64,000 nt of DNA, taken from positions 112,699 to 176,698 of the forward strand of contig CH003110.1 of assembly GCA_000149265.1 (NCBI GenBank). The letters run 5' to 3'. The translations under genes and the position numbers were made by a program. Origin of the DNA: Ciona savignyi. Its lineage: Eukaryota; Chordata; Ascidiacea; Phlebobranchia; Cionidae. Below, piece after piece: positions 47,480-57,962 of this stretch; position 1 is the first letter of the stretch; each line of letters begins with the position of its first letter. A model generated the notes under the pieces. That model had not been told where the DNA came from, ran no database searches, and saw only the letters and a list, made by a program, of their open reading frames with translations.

Positions 47480-50400
47480 TTATTCCACGTCGCCACCTAG
47501 TATCAAATTAGCTGCTGCATGTCCGTCGTACTGTGGCGCTGCTCCGCCAAAATCGCTTGGCACAAGTTCCGGTGGAAATGCTTGCCGAAATGAATCAGCA
47601 TTCTTGCCATGCAGGTAAACCTAAACAACATTTAAAATATTATCAATTGAGAAATTTTGCCATTTTATTCATGTGGGTTTCGTCAATCAATCAGTTGTAA
47701 AATCGAAACTAGTAACTGGCGAAATTAGCAACATAAAGTATCAGGGGTGTAATATAAGAATTTTGGGGTTTTATGGCCTCCTTCAGAGTATTTTCGTAAA
47801 AGGTTTCAAATTTATTTTCCAACCACGTACTGTATCGACTGTTATCTTGTCGTTTTCCGCTTTTGCTAATATTTTAATATTTTTGGTATTTAAATTAATG
47901 TTTTTTAAGAATTAAACACAAATAAACTAACACTCACTTATTTCCTGGTACATATGAATAGTAAGTATGCTTATAAAGGTTGGCTTACGTGAATATGGTT
48001 ATAAATTTAGTACTTTTTATATAATAAAAAAAAAACTAAATTAAACGTGACAAACTTACCCGATTTAAAAGCTTGCTGTTTAGAAATTTTTTGATCAAAG
48101 AATAAACTTTAACAAAGAACGAGGGTTGCCCTAAAAAGTGTACTCCTTTGAAACGCAGCGGGAAAGCCCCCTAAAAAGAAAATATATGAGAAAAATAACT
48201 TTAAATAGACGTATTAACAAATGTCGTTTCAGCTTACTACTTTGGAAACCGAAAGATTTGGAGAAACGGCAGTCACAGAATATGTATGCAAATGAGCAAG
48301 CTATATTGCAGTGGTATCTTACGAGTCAAACAAATTGTAAGCCATGTCAGATTATCCACACACTGCAATAGCTCCAACAACTTGACTTTGAGCACGAGGT
48401 GTATTACTGTGCACCTGAGCAAGATACTTTACATTGCTCCAACCCAGTGGTATCTAATGAGTCGTCCAAATTGTAAGATTTTGTGACAAAAACTTGACTG
48501 CAGATGCAAACTAAACAAACCTGTAACATTCCGATCATTTTCTTGTAATCTGATATACCCACTGCTGCCATCTGACGGATGGAGTAATCTTCGAAATTTT
48601 CGATGATTACAATCCCGTTGATTTGCGTCTCTTCGCTTACCAGTAATCGTTCGATCAGATAAATGTACGTCTGTACCACCTATAATGTAAAATATATTAT
48701 AATTACGTCGTGTAAGGGCCCCGTAGTAGAGTTGCGGGAGCTATTACGGTGTGTGGATGGTTGGTTCATTTGTATTCTCGTGGGTAGTAAACCTAACTTT
48801 ATCAACGTGTATCGTCATACTCACAGTCAAGTTGCTGGAGCTATTACAGTGTGTGGTTGTTTTATTCATATTCTCGTGGGTGGGAAGCTAGGTTTATTCA
48901 CGGGTATAGTAAGACATCTCATGCCCAATGTTGAATTTATTGAGATATTACAGTGTGAGGATAGTTGGTTCATTCACATTGTCGTGGATTGGAAGCGAGG
49001 CTTTTTCCATGGGTATCGTAAGACATCTTGTACCCACAGCAAAAGTCACAAGATCCGACAAACTAAAGTCCCAGTCTAACTATAAGTGAAACCACCAAGG
49101 GCATACCTTCCAAAACGGATAAGCCACCGGATCCCAGTCCTTGATATTGAAAAGTAGTACGACCCGTCCCTCGTGGTCCCGGTAGGGTAGGACTCCCGGT
49201 TGCGCTTGATGGATCCTCTGTCGAACCTCCTCTTCACTTACTGGACCCACCACGTCGGGATACTTCTTATGGTACTTGTTATACGCTGAAGGATTTAGAT
49301 TAATTATTATTCGTAGAGAAAAGTGGTTCGTTTTTGTCAGGTCTGTTTATATCCTTGTTATATGCTACAAGACTAAATCATTAGCATGGTTCTTATGGTA
49401 CTTGTTATACGCTACAGGAAGTATTTTTTATTGTTCGTAATAATTAGTGTTTCGTTTATATAAAGTATTTTTTTTAACTCCAATTCGTTTGATAAATCAC
49501 TAAATACATTCTTGGTAAGCTTGTTTTAGAACCAAGAGTCACTGGATCGTTCACTAGGTTCGTTTACACCAGGCCTGGTTTCGTACATAGGATCACTGCA
49601 TCATCCACCAATTTCATTTTTAGTAGGCTTACTATCGAACCCAGGATCATTGGATCTTTTACTAGATCTTTATTTTCGAAACCTAGGATGTTGTCTTTGA
49701 AATTTATAAGAAAACAATTATGTCACCTTTTATCAAGCCAAATGCCTTTTCCACATTGAATTTTCGAGTTCGCAAAAATCGTAGCAAGAATCCATCGTCA
49801 ACTGTTTTTAATCTTTTCATCATCTCACCGCAAGGTGTCACACTTTCTCTGAAATAGGATAGAATATAATAGGATATTGGTGTATATTCTTAATTATAGG
49901 ATAGGATATAGGATTGTACGTTTACGTTTATCCTTGTGAATGTTCACGATTAAAAAATGTTAAATGCTCAAAATATATTAAAGTAATTGAAATCTTACGT
50001 TTCTTCTATCAGCTGACGTAATTGGGAGAGTGACGTATCTTTGACATCATCACATTCCCCGAGTTCGGTAAACGCCTGAAACAAATTTGTTTCGTAAACA
50101 AATGCTATTTATTGTTATCTTAGTTTTAGAACACCGTTTGATTCTAAACAAAAGCTAAATTGCCCCAACCCCATGCTTAAAGTTCTTGAATCTATTACTG
50201 TGTGTGGATATCGAACATACTTTTCAATTTGGACGACTTATTAGATACCACTGGGTTGGAGCAATGTAAAGTGGCTTGCTCAGGTGCACAGTAATACACC
50301 TCATGCCCACAGTCTAGTGCTTAGAGCTATTACAGTGTGTGGCTGGTTGGTTCATTTACATCCTCGTGAATAGAAAGCCAGTTTTTATTCAGTATCGTAA

Positions 50401-50799
50401 TACACCTTGTGTTTACATTCAAATTGGTAAAGCCATTACAAAAATGACTATCAATTTAACAACCTATTACATAATAAATTTATTTAGCAGAAAATGTACC
50501 TTTTCTTTCGTCACTTCCGACAAATACGTTGCCATTACCGGAACTGAAAGCTTGAAGCAGTTCAAATCTGACATATTTATCCTTATAACTTAAGCTCTGT
50601 GCTATCTGCATTAAAAATGTGTATAATTGCTATACAAATCAAAGAAAATAAAAATAACTGGACAAGGCTAAACTTGTGTGTGTTATTAAATAGCGAATAA
50701 TGGTCTGGCTGCTTTCCTTTTCCTGCCAATTTACCACTTACGTTTATATTGATCGTATGCCATTGCCTGGTGCTCGTGGAATAAATCCATCATCATCAT
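47480..50799 (-). CDS. CRAL-TRIO lipid-binding protein (clavesin/RLBP1/TTPA-like, 296 aa, 8 exons)
   Basis: Minus-strand exons: 50799-50742, 50543-50500, 50075-49999, 49848-49727, 49285-49107, 48679-48521, 48170-48060 and 47620-47480, all junctions in phase. The family carries hydrophobic ligands (retinaldehyde, tocopherol, phosphoinositides) between membranes. The N-terminal helical CRAL-TRIO-N segment contains DDGFLLRFLRTRKFNVEKAF (from residue 77). The lipid-binding fold follows (about 110-275), with GVLPYRDHEGRVVLLF, INGIVIIENFEDYS, LRFKGVHFLGQPSFF and FPPELVPSDFGGAAPQYDG. The last resembles the LPxEFGGTLPxYDG end of RLBP1 and clavesins more than that of TTPA. Length is typical. The start has four consecutive ATG codons; the first was chosen. 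The protein is probably cytosolic; the ligand cannot be told from sequence. Confidence 0.93.
48325..48490. repeat. Variant 100-110 bp unit
   Basis: One and a half units (CAGATTATCCACACACTGC, AGGTGTATTACTGTGCACC) in the CRAL-TRIO intron between exons 6 and 7. Confidence 0.75.
48715..49045. repeat. Array of the 100-110 bp unit, inverted
   Basis: Three units in reverse orientation (GGAGCTATTACAGTGTGTGG, TTCTCGTGGGTGGGAAGC) in the CRAL-TRIO intron between exons 5 and 6. The 138-codon plus-strand open frame here is made of repeat units and is not a gene. Confidence 0.85.
49505..49685. repeat. 54-bp tandem repeat array
   Basis: Three units (CACCAGGCCTGGTTTCGTAC, GGATCACTGCATCATCC) in the CRAL-TRIO intron between exons 4 and 5. 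Same orientation as the 15 kb array. Confidence 0.85.
50190..50420. repeat. Inverted 100-110 bp family units
   Basis: A variant unit (GACGACTTATTAGATACCAC, GGTGCACAGTAATACACC) followed by a standard unit (ATTACAGTGTGTGGCTGG) in the CRAL-TRIO intron between exons 2 and 3. Confidence 0.75.
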
Positions 50800-51868
50800 T
50801 CAATCTAAACCGATTTGTAACGACAGACTGGTCGCTAGCTATTTAAACCTACACGTGTTTACGTAGTCTGCTAGTCTATATAAACGTTTTAAATCCCTTT
50901 TCTGTTACTCTATAACGCTAAGTGCTTTTCAAAACAATGAGAAAGAATATAAGTTAATTTAAATGACCGCCAATTCCCAAGGTATATACGACATATATTT
51001 AGTGATATATAAAGAACATTACTCGATTAGGGATTAAATTCGATTCTCACAAAATAGACATATTAAGAATCCAAACTCTTGTCTTATCATGTACGCCATA
51101 TGAGTGAAAAGGTAACTTTTCGTCTGTACCATTGATATTTATAACATATATAGTACTATCATCTATATGGCATACAATTAGTTTTGTACTGCAGTAACAT
51201 TAGTGCATACATATTCAGGGGTGTAGTTATACAGTCGCTGAATTTTGCCGTCTATAAATAATTCGTATGCGTGTTTACATTATTACTGGGGGTTATTAGT
51301 TCGGTAATTGTGTAGCTAGTAATTGCCTATGTATAGTATACACAATAAGCTATTTGTATACAAGCCTTTTCCGTTTTAACGGTCGCGTTTTTATTTTTTT
51401 ATAGTAAGTATTCATTTTGACGGTTTTAACAACTGGATTTTTTTTAGAAAAAAGAATTATTGATATTATTATTACGTAACAAGAAAACGAAAATAAACTA
51501 AAAAATGTTTAAAATTGTTGTTTTGCATTAGTTGCCCTGGTCTGCAAAACACACTTAAAATACATATTAAAAAGAAACTTTTTAAACAAGTCTGCTTTTG
51601 TACCGGCCTTGCATAAGCCTGGAAGCTGACTTCACATATTGTAGCGACGAAACATATACCCTATCAATCTGTGTTCATAAAAATCTCGGGTAAAAGCAAA
51701 ACGCCGGCTAATCAAACCAGTCATAATACTAACCTTGTAACTAAAGTGTGGCTAAAACAACAACCCTTAACTTTATAATGTAGACATGCCTTTCTTTTAC
51801 TTTTAAAGGGTAGAGGCGTTAATTAACTGGTCTGTAGTCTCAGTAAAAGTGTTAAAATTCGCTGCTCA
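50800..51868. other. AT-rich spacer between genes
   Basis: No repeat of the families above and no supported exon. It should hold the promoter of the CRAL-TRIO gene and the 3' untranslated region of the unrecognised gene to its right. No TATA box stands out. Confidence 0.45.
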
Positions 51869-53085
51869 CTAACTGGCTGGCGGATTAACTCGCTGTTGTG
51901 TGAGGTCATCAAGGGTCATTATGACATCACAAAGCCTCTGCCCACCTAGAGTGTAAACAGATAAGCAAACAATGGGTTGTTATCGGGAGGTTTTGTGCTT
52001 CGAAACTGGTTTCGCATTCACATTTTCGAAACCAAACTTTCTCTTAAAGCCTGTTCTTACATATATTTATTCTCACATAACAATAAAATGATACTTAACT
52101 TTTCTAAACAAAGATTTTAATATTACAAAGATTTGAAAATGAATTTTATGTCCACAGTCCGGTTTCTGAAGCTATCGCAAAGTGTGTTCAAAACTGGTCG
52201 CTAGATAGTCGGTTGTATCCCTTGGGCAAAGCACTTAAATGAAATTTCCTTAACCTAATGGAATGATCGGTTCTACCAAATTGAAAGACCGTCTGAATCA
52301 TACAAAACACACTGTAATAGCTTCGGTAACCCAACGGTGAGCGCGAGGTGTTCTGACGATTGCCAGTTTCCAACCTACCAGGTACGAACGGCAAAATTCA
52401 AGAAACGCAAACTTTGTTTATTTTCATCAAAAAGTGCATTTGAAAACGAGATGTGAAAATATAACAAAACGATTCACAGTGGGAAAAAACAGGTGATAGG
52501 AAACTAACCTTCAAACGTTATACGCAATACGGATCGTGAACGGGACTGTGCGAGTGGAATCTTGAGCGTCGGTGAAACGCAACGCATGACGGAAAGGTTG
52601 ACGTGGCGCAAGGATTGCGATGGATGACGCAAGACGCTAAAAGATGGGAAACTGCACAATAAAAGTGGGGAAACTATTTTAACCCTATGATCTTAACTGG
52701 AATACTAACTTTAACCCAATGCTTATTACTGATCCTAACGCCCTAACTATCATTTTATTCAGGAGTTTCACCTGTGCGTTCTTCCATCTTTCCCTCCCCC
52801 ATCTTATAGTTATCAAGGTTAACTCTGCGTCCAGACACACTATAGATAGCAATCTCGGATAGCGGAAGCGAAACAACGATCCAACACGTGACTTCTCTCG
52901 TTTAAGATCTCTCTCGCCTCTTGCCTTCTTCGTAAAGTTTCGTGCAGATTAGGGGCTTCCCCGCCGTCGCCGGATACCGGGATTCGATTGCAAGATGGCG
53001 TCGAACCGGATATGACCTTCACTTTTCGAATTGTGACGTCATCGTCACGCTTGTCAGGCGAGATGGTGACGTAACTGTTGGTCGC
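51869..53085 (-). CDS. Unrecognised gene, last three coding exons
   Basis: Minus-strand exons: 53085-52841, 52636-52509 and 51945-51869, with compatible phases (2, then 1) and consensus acceptors. They encode about 149 residues with no stop until the end. The first exon is hydrophilic with a basic, charged stretch (LHETLRRRQEAREILNERSH). The second is Arg/Ser-rich (SQSLRHVNLSVMRC ... AQSRSRSVLRITFEG). The third ends MTLDDLTQQRVNPPAS. No family is recognised. The exons are GC-richer than their flanks, as expected for coding DNA. The start is missing: an open segment on the same strand at 53543-53465 (VSVDRDFDETTERKNLAGQ) may be an upstream exon, but I could not find a phase-compatible donor. 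Confidence 0.65.
52190..52380 (+). repeat. SINE lacking its tRNA-like head
   Basis: Starts at the AAACTGGTCGCTAGATAGTC block and runs to TCTGACGATTGCC. It lies in the last intron of the unrecognised gene, antisense to it. Confidence 0.75.
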
Positions 53086-53139
53086 CTAATAGTGACGCGT
53101 TTATCCAGGGTGAACTAGATTTTCTTCATGGTGGAAAAG

Positions 53140-53290
53140 GAAAAATGTTTTTTTTACTGGGTTAGGTTTTGAACCGCTAATTACCTCGTCACCAAGACCG
53201 TACTTTGTAAACAATTGGTAAATGCTACTCGGTCGCCGTTCAACCATTATCTGCCACACGACCGAAAACAAAAATAAAACATCACGACCA
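53140..53290 (-). repeat. tRNA-Ser-like repeat, decayed
   Basis: A minus-strand unit (GGGTTAGGTTTTGAACCGC, AACCATTATCTGCCACACGA) just upstream of the first exon found for the unrecognised gene. Confidence 0.65.
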
Positions 53291-53564
53291 TTTAGCCCAA
53301 ACGGTAAAAGCGTCGGGCGCCAGCGAAAAGTTGATCGAATAATCGGACTTTCATTCCAATGTAAGCGCAATTTAACAGATAGTTGATTTAAATATCCCTT
53401 AAATAAAAATTAAAAGCCCGGTTTAGTATTTTTACGTCACGATGCCAAGAGCTATGACGTATTAATAGGTTCTTTCGGCAATTTGACCAGCTAGGTTTTT
53501 ACGTTCGGTGGTTTCGTCAAAATCACGATCAACGGAAACGCACCTGGAATACGCCGGGTAAGTC

Positions 53565-53845
53565 ATGTCTGATTATTACGCTCCAGCAACTCGACTGTAA
53601 GTATAAGGTGTTAATGTGCACCCGAGCAAGCCACTTTACATTGCTCGAAAACAGTGGTATCTAATAAGTCGTCCAGTTTGAGGTCCATGTATAATTATCC
53701 ATACACTGTAATAGCTCCGGCAACTAGACTGTGGGCATGAGTTGTCTTACAATATTCATAAATAAAGCCGGGCTTCCAAACCACAATTATATAAATGAAC
53801 TAACCATCCACACACTGAAATAGATCCAGCAACTCAGTTCACAAG
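53565..53845. repeat. 100-110 bp family units
   Basis: A variant unit (CACCCGAGCAAGCCACTTTA) and a standard unit (GCATGAGTTGTCTTACAATA) side by side. Confidence 0.75.
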
Positions 53846-54453
53846 ACCATGCAGATTACCGATTTCGATAAAAATGGCCATACAGACAAACCCAAAATTC
53901 TTCTTTAAGGGTTCTCATGAGTTTGAAATCGACACAAGAAAAAACAAACAATAAGTCAGCACACATGTACATGAAATCACCATTACAAGATTGTTCACAT
54001 AAATTAATTATATTGGACCACGTAAAACATTGCAGCACACAAACTGTTCCGTAGTGCATGGAAATCTCTCATAGAACCTTAGATAGCACACCGCTCACAC
54101 GGATTGTTTTTAGACAGAGTTTCCCTAAATGTTATCAACTTGATAGATGTCATAGAAAATAAAAGCTTTAGCATATCAGTCCAACGTTTGCTTAAAATCA
54201 GCCAAATCGATTACACCAAAGTCTATCCGGTTCCCACAGTCTAGTGTGGTTAAATAATAATGTTCTGCGGAATATTGGCAGTCGACAGGTTTGGTGTAAA
54301 TACAAACCATATTGTACGCGTTGTGTAAAAATACTTAGACAAGGCAGTTCGGAATTAATGGGTTTTATGGGTTTGCTAGAATGTTTAACTTATCATTTAA
54401 AGTTTTTTCTCTGAGCTGTTTTGTTTTGTTTGTAAATGTAAATATCTTTGATA

Positions 54454-54508
54454 TAAATACAACTCTTCCACAGAAATCTGTCATTTTGTAAAAGTAGAAA
54501 AACAAGGT
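54454..54508 (+). promoter_or_regulatory. TATA box and leader exon of the basic-peptide gene
   Basis: TATAAAT at 54454-54460 predicts a start near 54484. A very short leader would end at the consensus donor ACAAG|GTAGGT (54508). The next acceptor on this strand is directly before the peptide ATG at 54830. Confidence 0.5.
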
Positions 54509-54829
54509 AGGTTTGGTGTTATTGGTTATGGTTGAGCATTTAACCCAGGGGTGGCTCTTTCATTCTTTTAATACGGCTGTTACTATTTTTTTGCTATTGA
54601 AGCGAGTGCTTAAGTTTAATACTTCCGCATAAGTGAAACAAACAGTCGTATTTTTCTTACACAGTGTTGTTTTTCTTTTATTGTGAAAATATTATCAGTT
54701 TTGCGGATCCCAGTGATTTTTATTTGGTGTAATATCGGTTAAAATGGCTCTTTAAGTACAAAAGGTTACCGGCCCTTGAGCTTTAAATGTATAAGGTTGT
54801 CAAATCCTGCTTTAACTTCATATTCGCAG

Positions 54830-55385
54830 ATGAAAAAGTCGGTGCTCTTGATTGTTTTGATGGGTTTGCTGATGATTGCGACCGAAAGTGTTGATTCATG
54901 GGCAAGGCGTCGTCGTGACCGTCAGAAAAAAAACAGACTCCTTCATCGGGAGTTTAGAGGTTAGTTACGAAATAACTAGGATAGAATAGGATAGGATATT
55001 CATTTACATTCCCTTGAATGGGAAAACCAAGGGGGTTAACACACGGGCAATCGTCATATCACCTCGCCCCCATCGTCGGGTTACCGGAGCTATTGCAGTG
55101 TGTTGTATATGATAGACACGTTCCTTTAATTTGGTAGAACCCATTATTCGCTGGGTTCAGGCAATGTCCGTAAAGTTCCTTGCCCAAGGACACAACCGAC
55201 TAGCTAGCGACCAGTTTCGCACCTTCAACCTTTCGATTGAAAAGCGACGCACTTAACCGATAGACCAACGGGCCGGATAACTGTGTAGTTTGTGACCAAT
55301 TTAGTTGCGGCCCAAAGCTACCTTAATATGACAATATATTTATTTCCCTACAGGATCAAAATCAATACAAGCAAGCAATTCCTAA
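54830..55385 (+). CDS. Secreted, strongly basic small peptide precursor (53 aa)
   Basis: Two coding exons, 54830-54959 and 55354-55385, joined in phase. The ATG follows an acceptor (CATATTCGCAG). Residues 1-23 (MKKSVLLIVLMGLLMIATES ...) are a typical signal peptide with two N-terminal lysines and a Leu/Ile/Met core. The remaining 30 residues start WARRRRDRQKKNRLLHREFR and carry about eight Arg and three Lys against two acidic residues, with no cysteine. Such a product could be a linear antimicrobial peptide, a prohormone (RRRR and KK are possible protease sites) or an extracellular RNA- or heparin-binding peptide; I recognise no family. Most of the intron is a SINE. Confidence 0.6.
54979..55278 (-). 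repeat. tRNA-derived SINE, full length and well preserved
   Basis: Tail TAGGATAGAATAGGATAGG at the left, starting about 20 bp after the peptide-gene donor; head ends AACGGGCCGGATAA. It is one of the least diverged copies, so the insertion is probably recent. Confidence 0.9.
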
Positions 55386-55609
55386 TTATTTAACATTTTA
55401 ATAGAAAGATCGTTTCCGGATGCAAGCCTACTCGACAAGATATCTTCAATATTTAAGGTGGGAATGTAGGGGAAACTACATGAAGCATGTTAGTTCCGAG
55501 CAAACAAACTAGTGGCACAGTACAATTGACAAAAGGGAGGTTTTATGTTAATGTCTGTACGCTAGAGTAGCCAACAATTATTATAATTATCTTAAACCCG
55601 AATTAAAAC

Positions 55610-55715
55610 GTTCGTTTAGACTAATGGTTAACACGACCGGTACATATACCGATCCTATAGGAAAACGATCATAGTATCAAAACCACCCTCTACTTGAAAC
55701 TTATCCCGACAAAAA
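55610..55715 (+). repeat. tRNA-Ser-like repeat, decayed
   Basis: Contains TAGACTAATGGTTAACACGA and a faint 3' half. It is the weakest copy of the family listed. Confidence 0.55.
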
Positions 55716-55914
55716 AAATGAACCCAATTCTACTTTCTAGGGAATTGGTGGTCAGAAATTGTGTTCTTCAATACACTATTTTGTTATACGCAAAGCATAT
55801 TTTTTAGATGCTGCGAGACGTTATTTGGAAACCAGTTGAACAGTAGTGCGCCAACGAAGGTTTGTAAGAAGTAATCTAAAGGTTACGGACTATATTTAAA
55901 TCTCCTCAAACCCA

Positions 55915-56180
55915 ACTAGCAAATGTCGGTCGGACAAGTCGTGTTAACGTCGGGCTCGTGTCTTTTGGGCCGTCGGCCCTACGTCGGATTATAGTTGGCT
56001 GCGACGGTAGACCCGCTTGGCCCAACATGTCGCTTTATTGTCGGGCCCATGCCGTTTTTGTCGATGGTTCGAAAAGCGACTTAGCCCAATATCGTCCCAA
56101 TTTGGCAAAGGGTTAACCAACCGACGCTTGCTATCTCGGAAGTCGCATATATCAGACTTTATGTTACAATTAGTGGCCAA
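55915..56180. repeat. GC-rich GTCGGGCC-type repetitive patch
   Basis: A locally GC-rich block built from degenerate GTCGGGC, GGGCCGTCGGCCC, CTTGGCCCAACATGTCG and CAATATCGTCCC motifs. A short open frame exists on the minus strand but is low complexity. It resembles the TTGGGCC/CGTTGGGCC interspersed repeats found in many marine invertebrates; that family link is from memory only. Confidence 0.5.
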
Positions 56181-56320
56181 TAATTAACGCTGATTTGCGT
56201 GCAATTGTATTTTAGGATATAACTGGTTATATGACTGAATGTCGAGGAAATGCAGAGAGCGTTCTCACACGGGTAAGAGTCAGATTAACTCGACCACGGT
56301 CAGGTTATCGAAGCTAATTT

Positions 56321-56625
56321 GTCCGGCCCGTTGGTCTAACGGTTAAGTGCGTCGCCTTTCAATCGAAAGGTTGCAGGTGCGAAACTGGTCGCTAGCTAGT
56401 CGGTTGTGTCCTTGGGCAAGGCACTTTACGGACATTGCCTGAACCCAGCGGATTAATGGGTTCTACCAAATTGAAGGAACGTGTCTATCATATATATACA
56501 ACACAATGCAATAGCTCTGGTAACCCGACGATGGGCGCGAGGTGATCTGACGATTGCCCGTGTGTTAAACCCCTTGGTTTTCCCATTCACGGGGATAAAA
56601 ATGAATATCCTATCCTATCCTAATG
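56321..56625 (+). repeat. tRNA-derived SINE, best-preserved copy
   Basis: GTCCGGCCCGTTGGTCTAACGG-like head, both pol III boxes readable (GGTTAAGTGCG, GGTTGCAGGTGCGAAAC), intact body and a TATCCTATCCTATCC tail. A good reference copy for a consensus. Confidence 0.92.
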
Positions 56626-57423
56626 CAGTGTGTTATGTTTAATTGTAAAGTTCCCGCAATTTTAATAGAAAAATACACTGGGATCGGGCGATGTCTGCAA
56701 AGTGCCTTGCCCAAGAACACAACCGAGTATATAGCGACCAGTTTAGAATCTACAAATCTTAGATAGAGACGCTTTAACCAACCAATCTATGCGGTCATAC
56801 TTATAAATATAAGAATTTCTAAATTATCTTCTAAATAATAACTCAAACCAGACACACCATTCTTTATAAGGATTCTTTTGTTCTAATTTGCATATCAGTG
56901 GTGAAAATTACTGTATATCCGAAAATTTGTTTTATAATACAATTGCATTACTAATCAACATTTTTACAGATAAAGAAATGACAAAAGATATTGGAATTTT
57001 TTATTTTTTTGACTTCTTTATCGCAATAAAACAAAGAACTGCCCTGTTCTGATAAACGTATTAAGATGTTGTCCTGATACAAAATATAGTTTTCAACTTA
57101 TGCTAGGTGGATTGATAGATTCGTTTTAAACGCGTGCTGTGTGTGATTTGGCGGTATTAATCATTCAGTTAAATACCGTTTCAAAATATAATATCAACGG
57201 CCACGCCATTATTTATAGAACATATTGGGCAGCACCAAAAGCACGGAAATAGGAAAGTACGGCAACTGCTAAACCATGGAAACTCTTTCCCAGCCCTACT
57301 CTAAACATGATCTTAAATTCAAAACTAATCGTAATTTCTAACCCAGTCCCAACACTAACCATAACGCCCTAATCCTCATTCAATGATCATATTTCTTTTT
57401 ACCTATTTCACTGTTTTCCTCTG

Positions 57424-57712
57424 ACCGGTTAGTCTGGTAGTTTAGTGCGACGCCATTCGAACGAAAGATTGCAGTTTCGCTAGCTAGTCGATTGTGTTCT
57501 TGGACAAGGCACCTTACGGACATTACCTGAACCCAGCGGATTAATGGGTTTTACTCAATTGAATGAACATGTTTATCATATACAACATACTGCGATAGCT
57601 CCGGTAACCCGACGGTGGGCGAGAAATGATCTGACAATTGCCTGTGTGCTTTAACCCCTTGGTTTTCCCATTCACGGGGATAAACATGAATATCCTATCC
57701 TATCCTATCATC
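57424..57712 (+). repeat. tRNA-derived SINE upstream of the helical-repeat gene
   Basis: Head GACCGGTTAGTCTGGTAG, with a small gap after the B-box (GATTGCAGTTTCGCTAGC), and tail TATCCTATCCTATC. It ends 250 bp before the start codon of the next gene. A decayed minus-strand tRNA-Ser-like unit follows at 57740-57830. Confidence 0.85.
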
Positions 57713-57962
57713 TGTTCCTTTTATTTGTTTTTCATAAAATATTTAATTTTTTACCGGGTCAAGTTTCGAGACCATTTATGTATCGATATATGTATTGTTC
57801 GCATTAATTATTTGGTCACTCCACCATTTAAAATATTTAATGTCGCGGATTTCGGGGACTAAAATACTACGATTTCTGTGACAAAACAGCTGGAAACACA
57901 AGACGCGGTAACTAGGTTTCATTTTCCCCTGTAAAGGTTCCGATGGACAAATTTAACTCAAA

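Noticed and set aside
48663-49079. 138-codon plus-strand open frame
   Set aside because: It is made of the inverted 100-110 bp repeat units inside a CRAL-TRIO intron. The same peptide recurs at other arrays.
53465-53565. Plus-strand exon ending CGCCGG|GTAAGT
   Set aside because: The minus strand is equally open (VSVDRDFDETTERK) and lies next to a minus-strand gene. Neither reading has partners with compatible phases, so neither was called.
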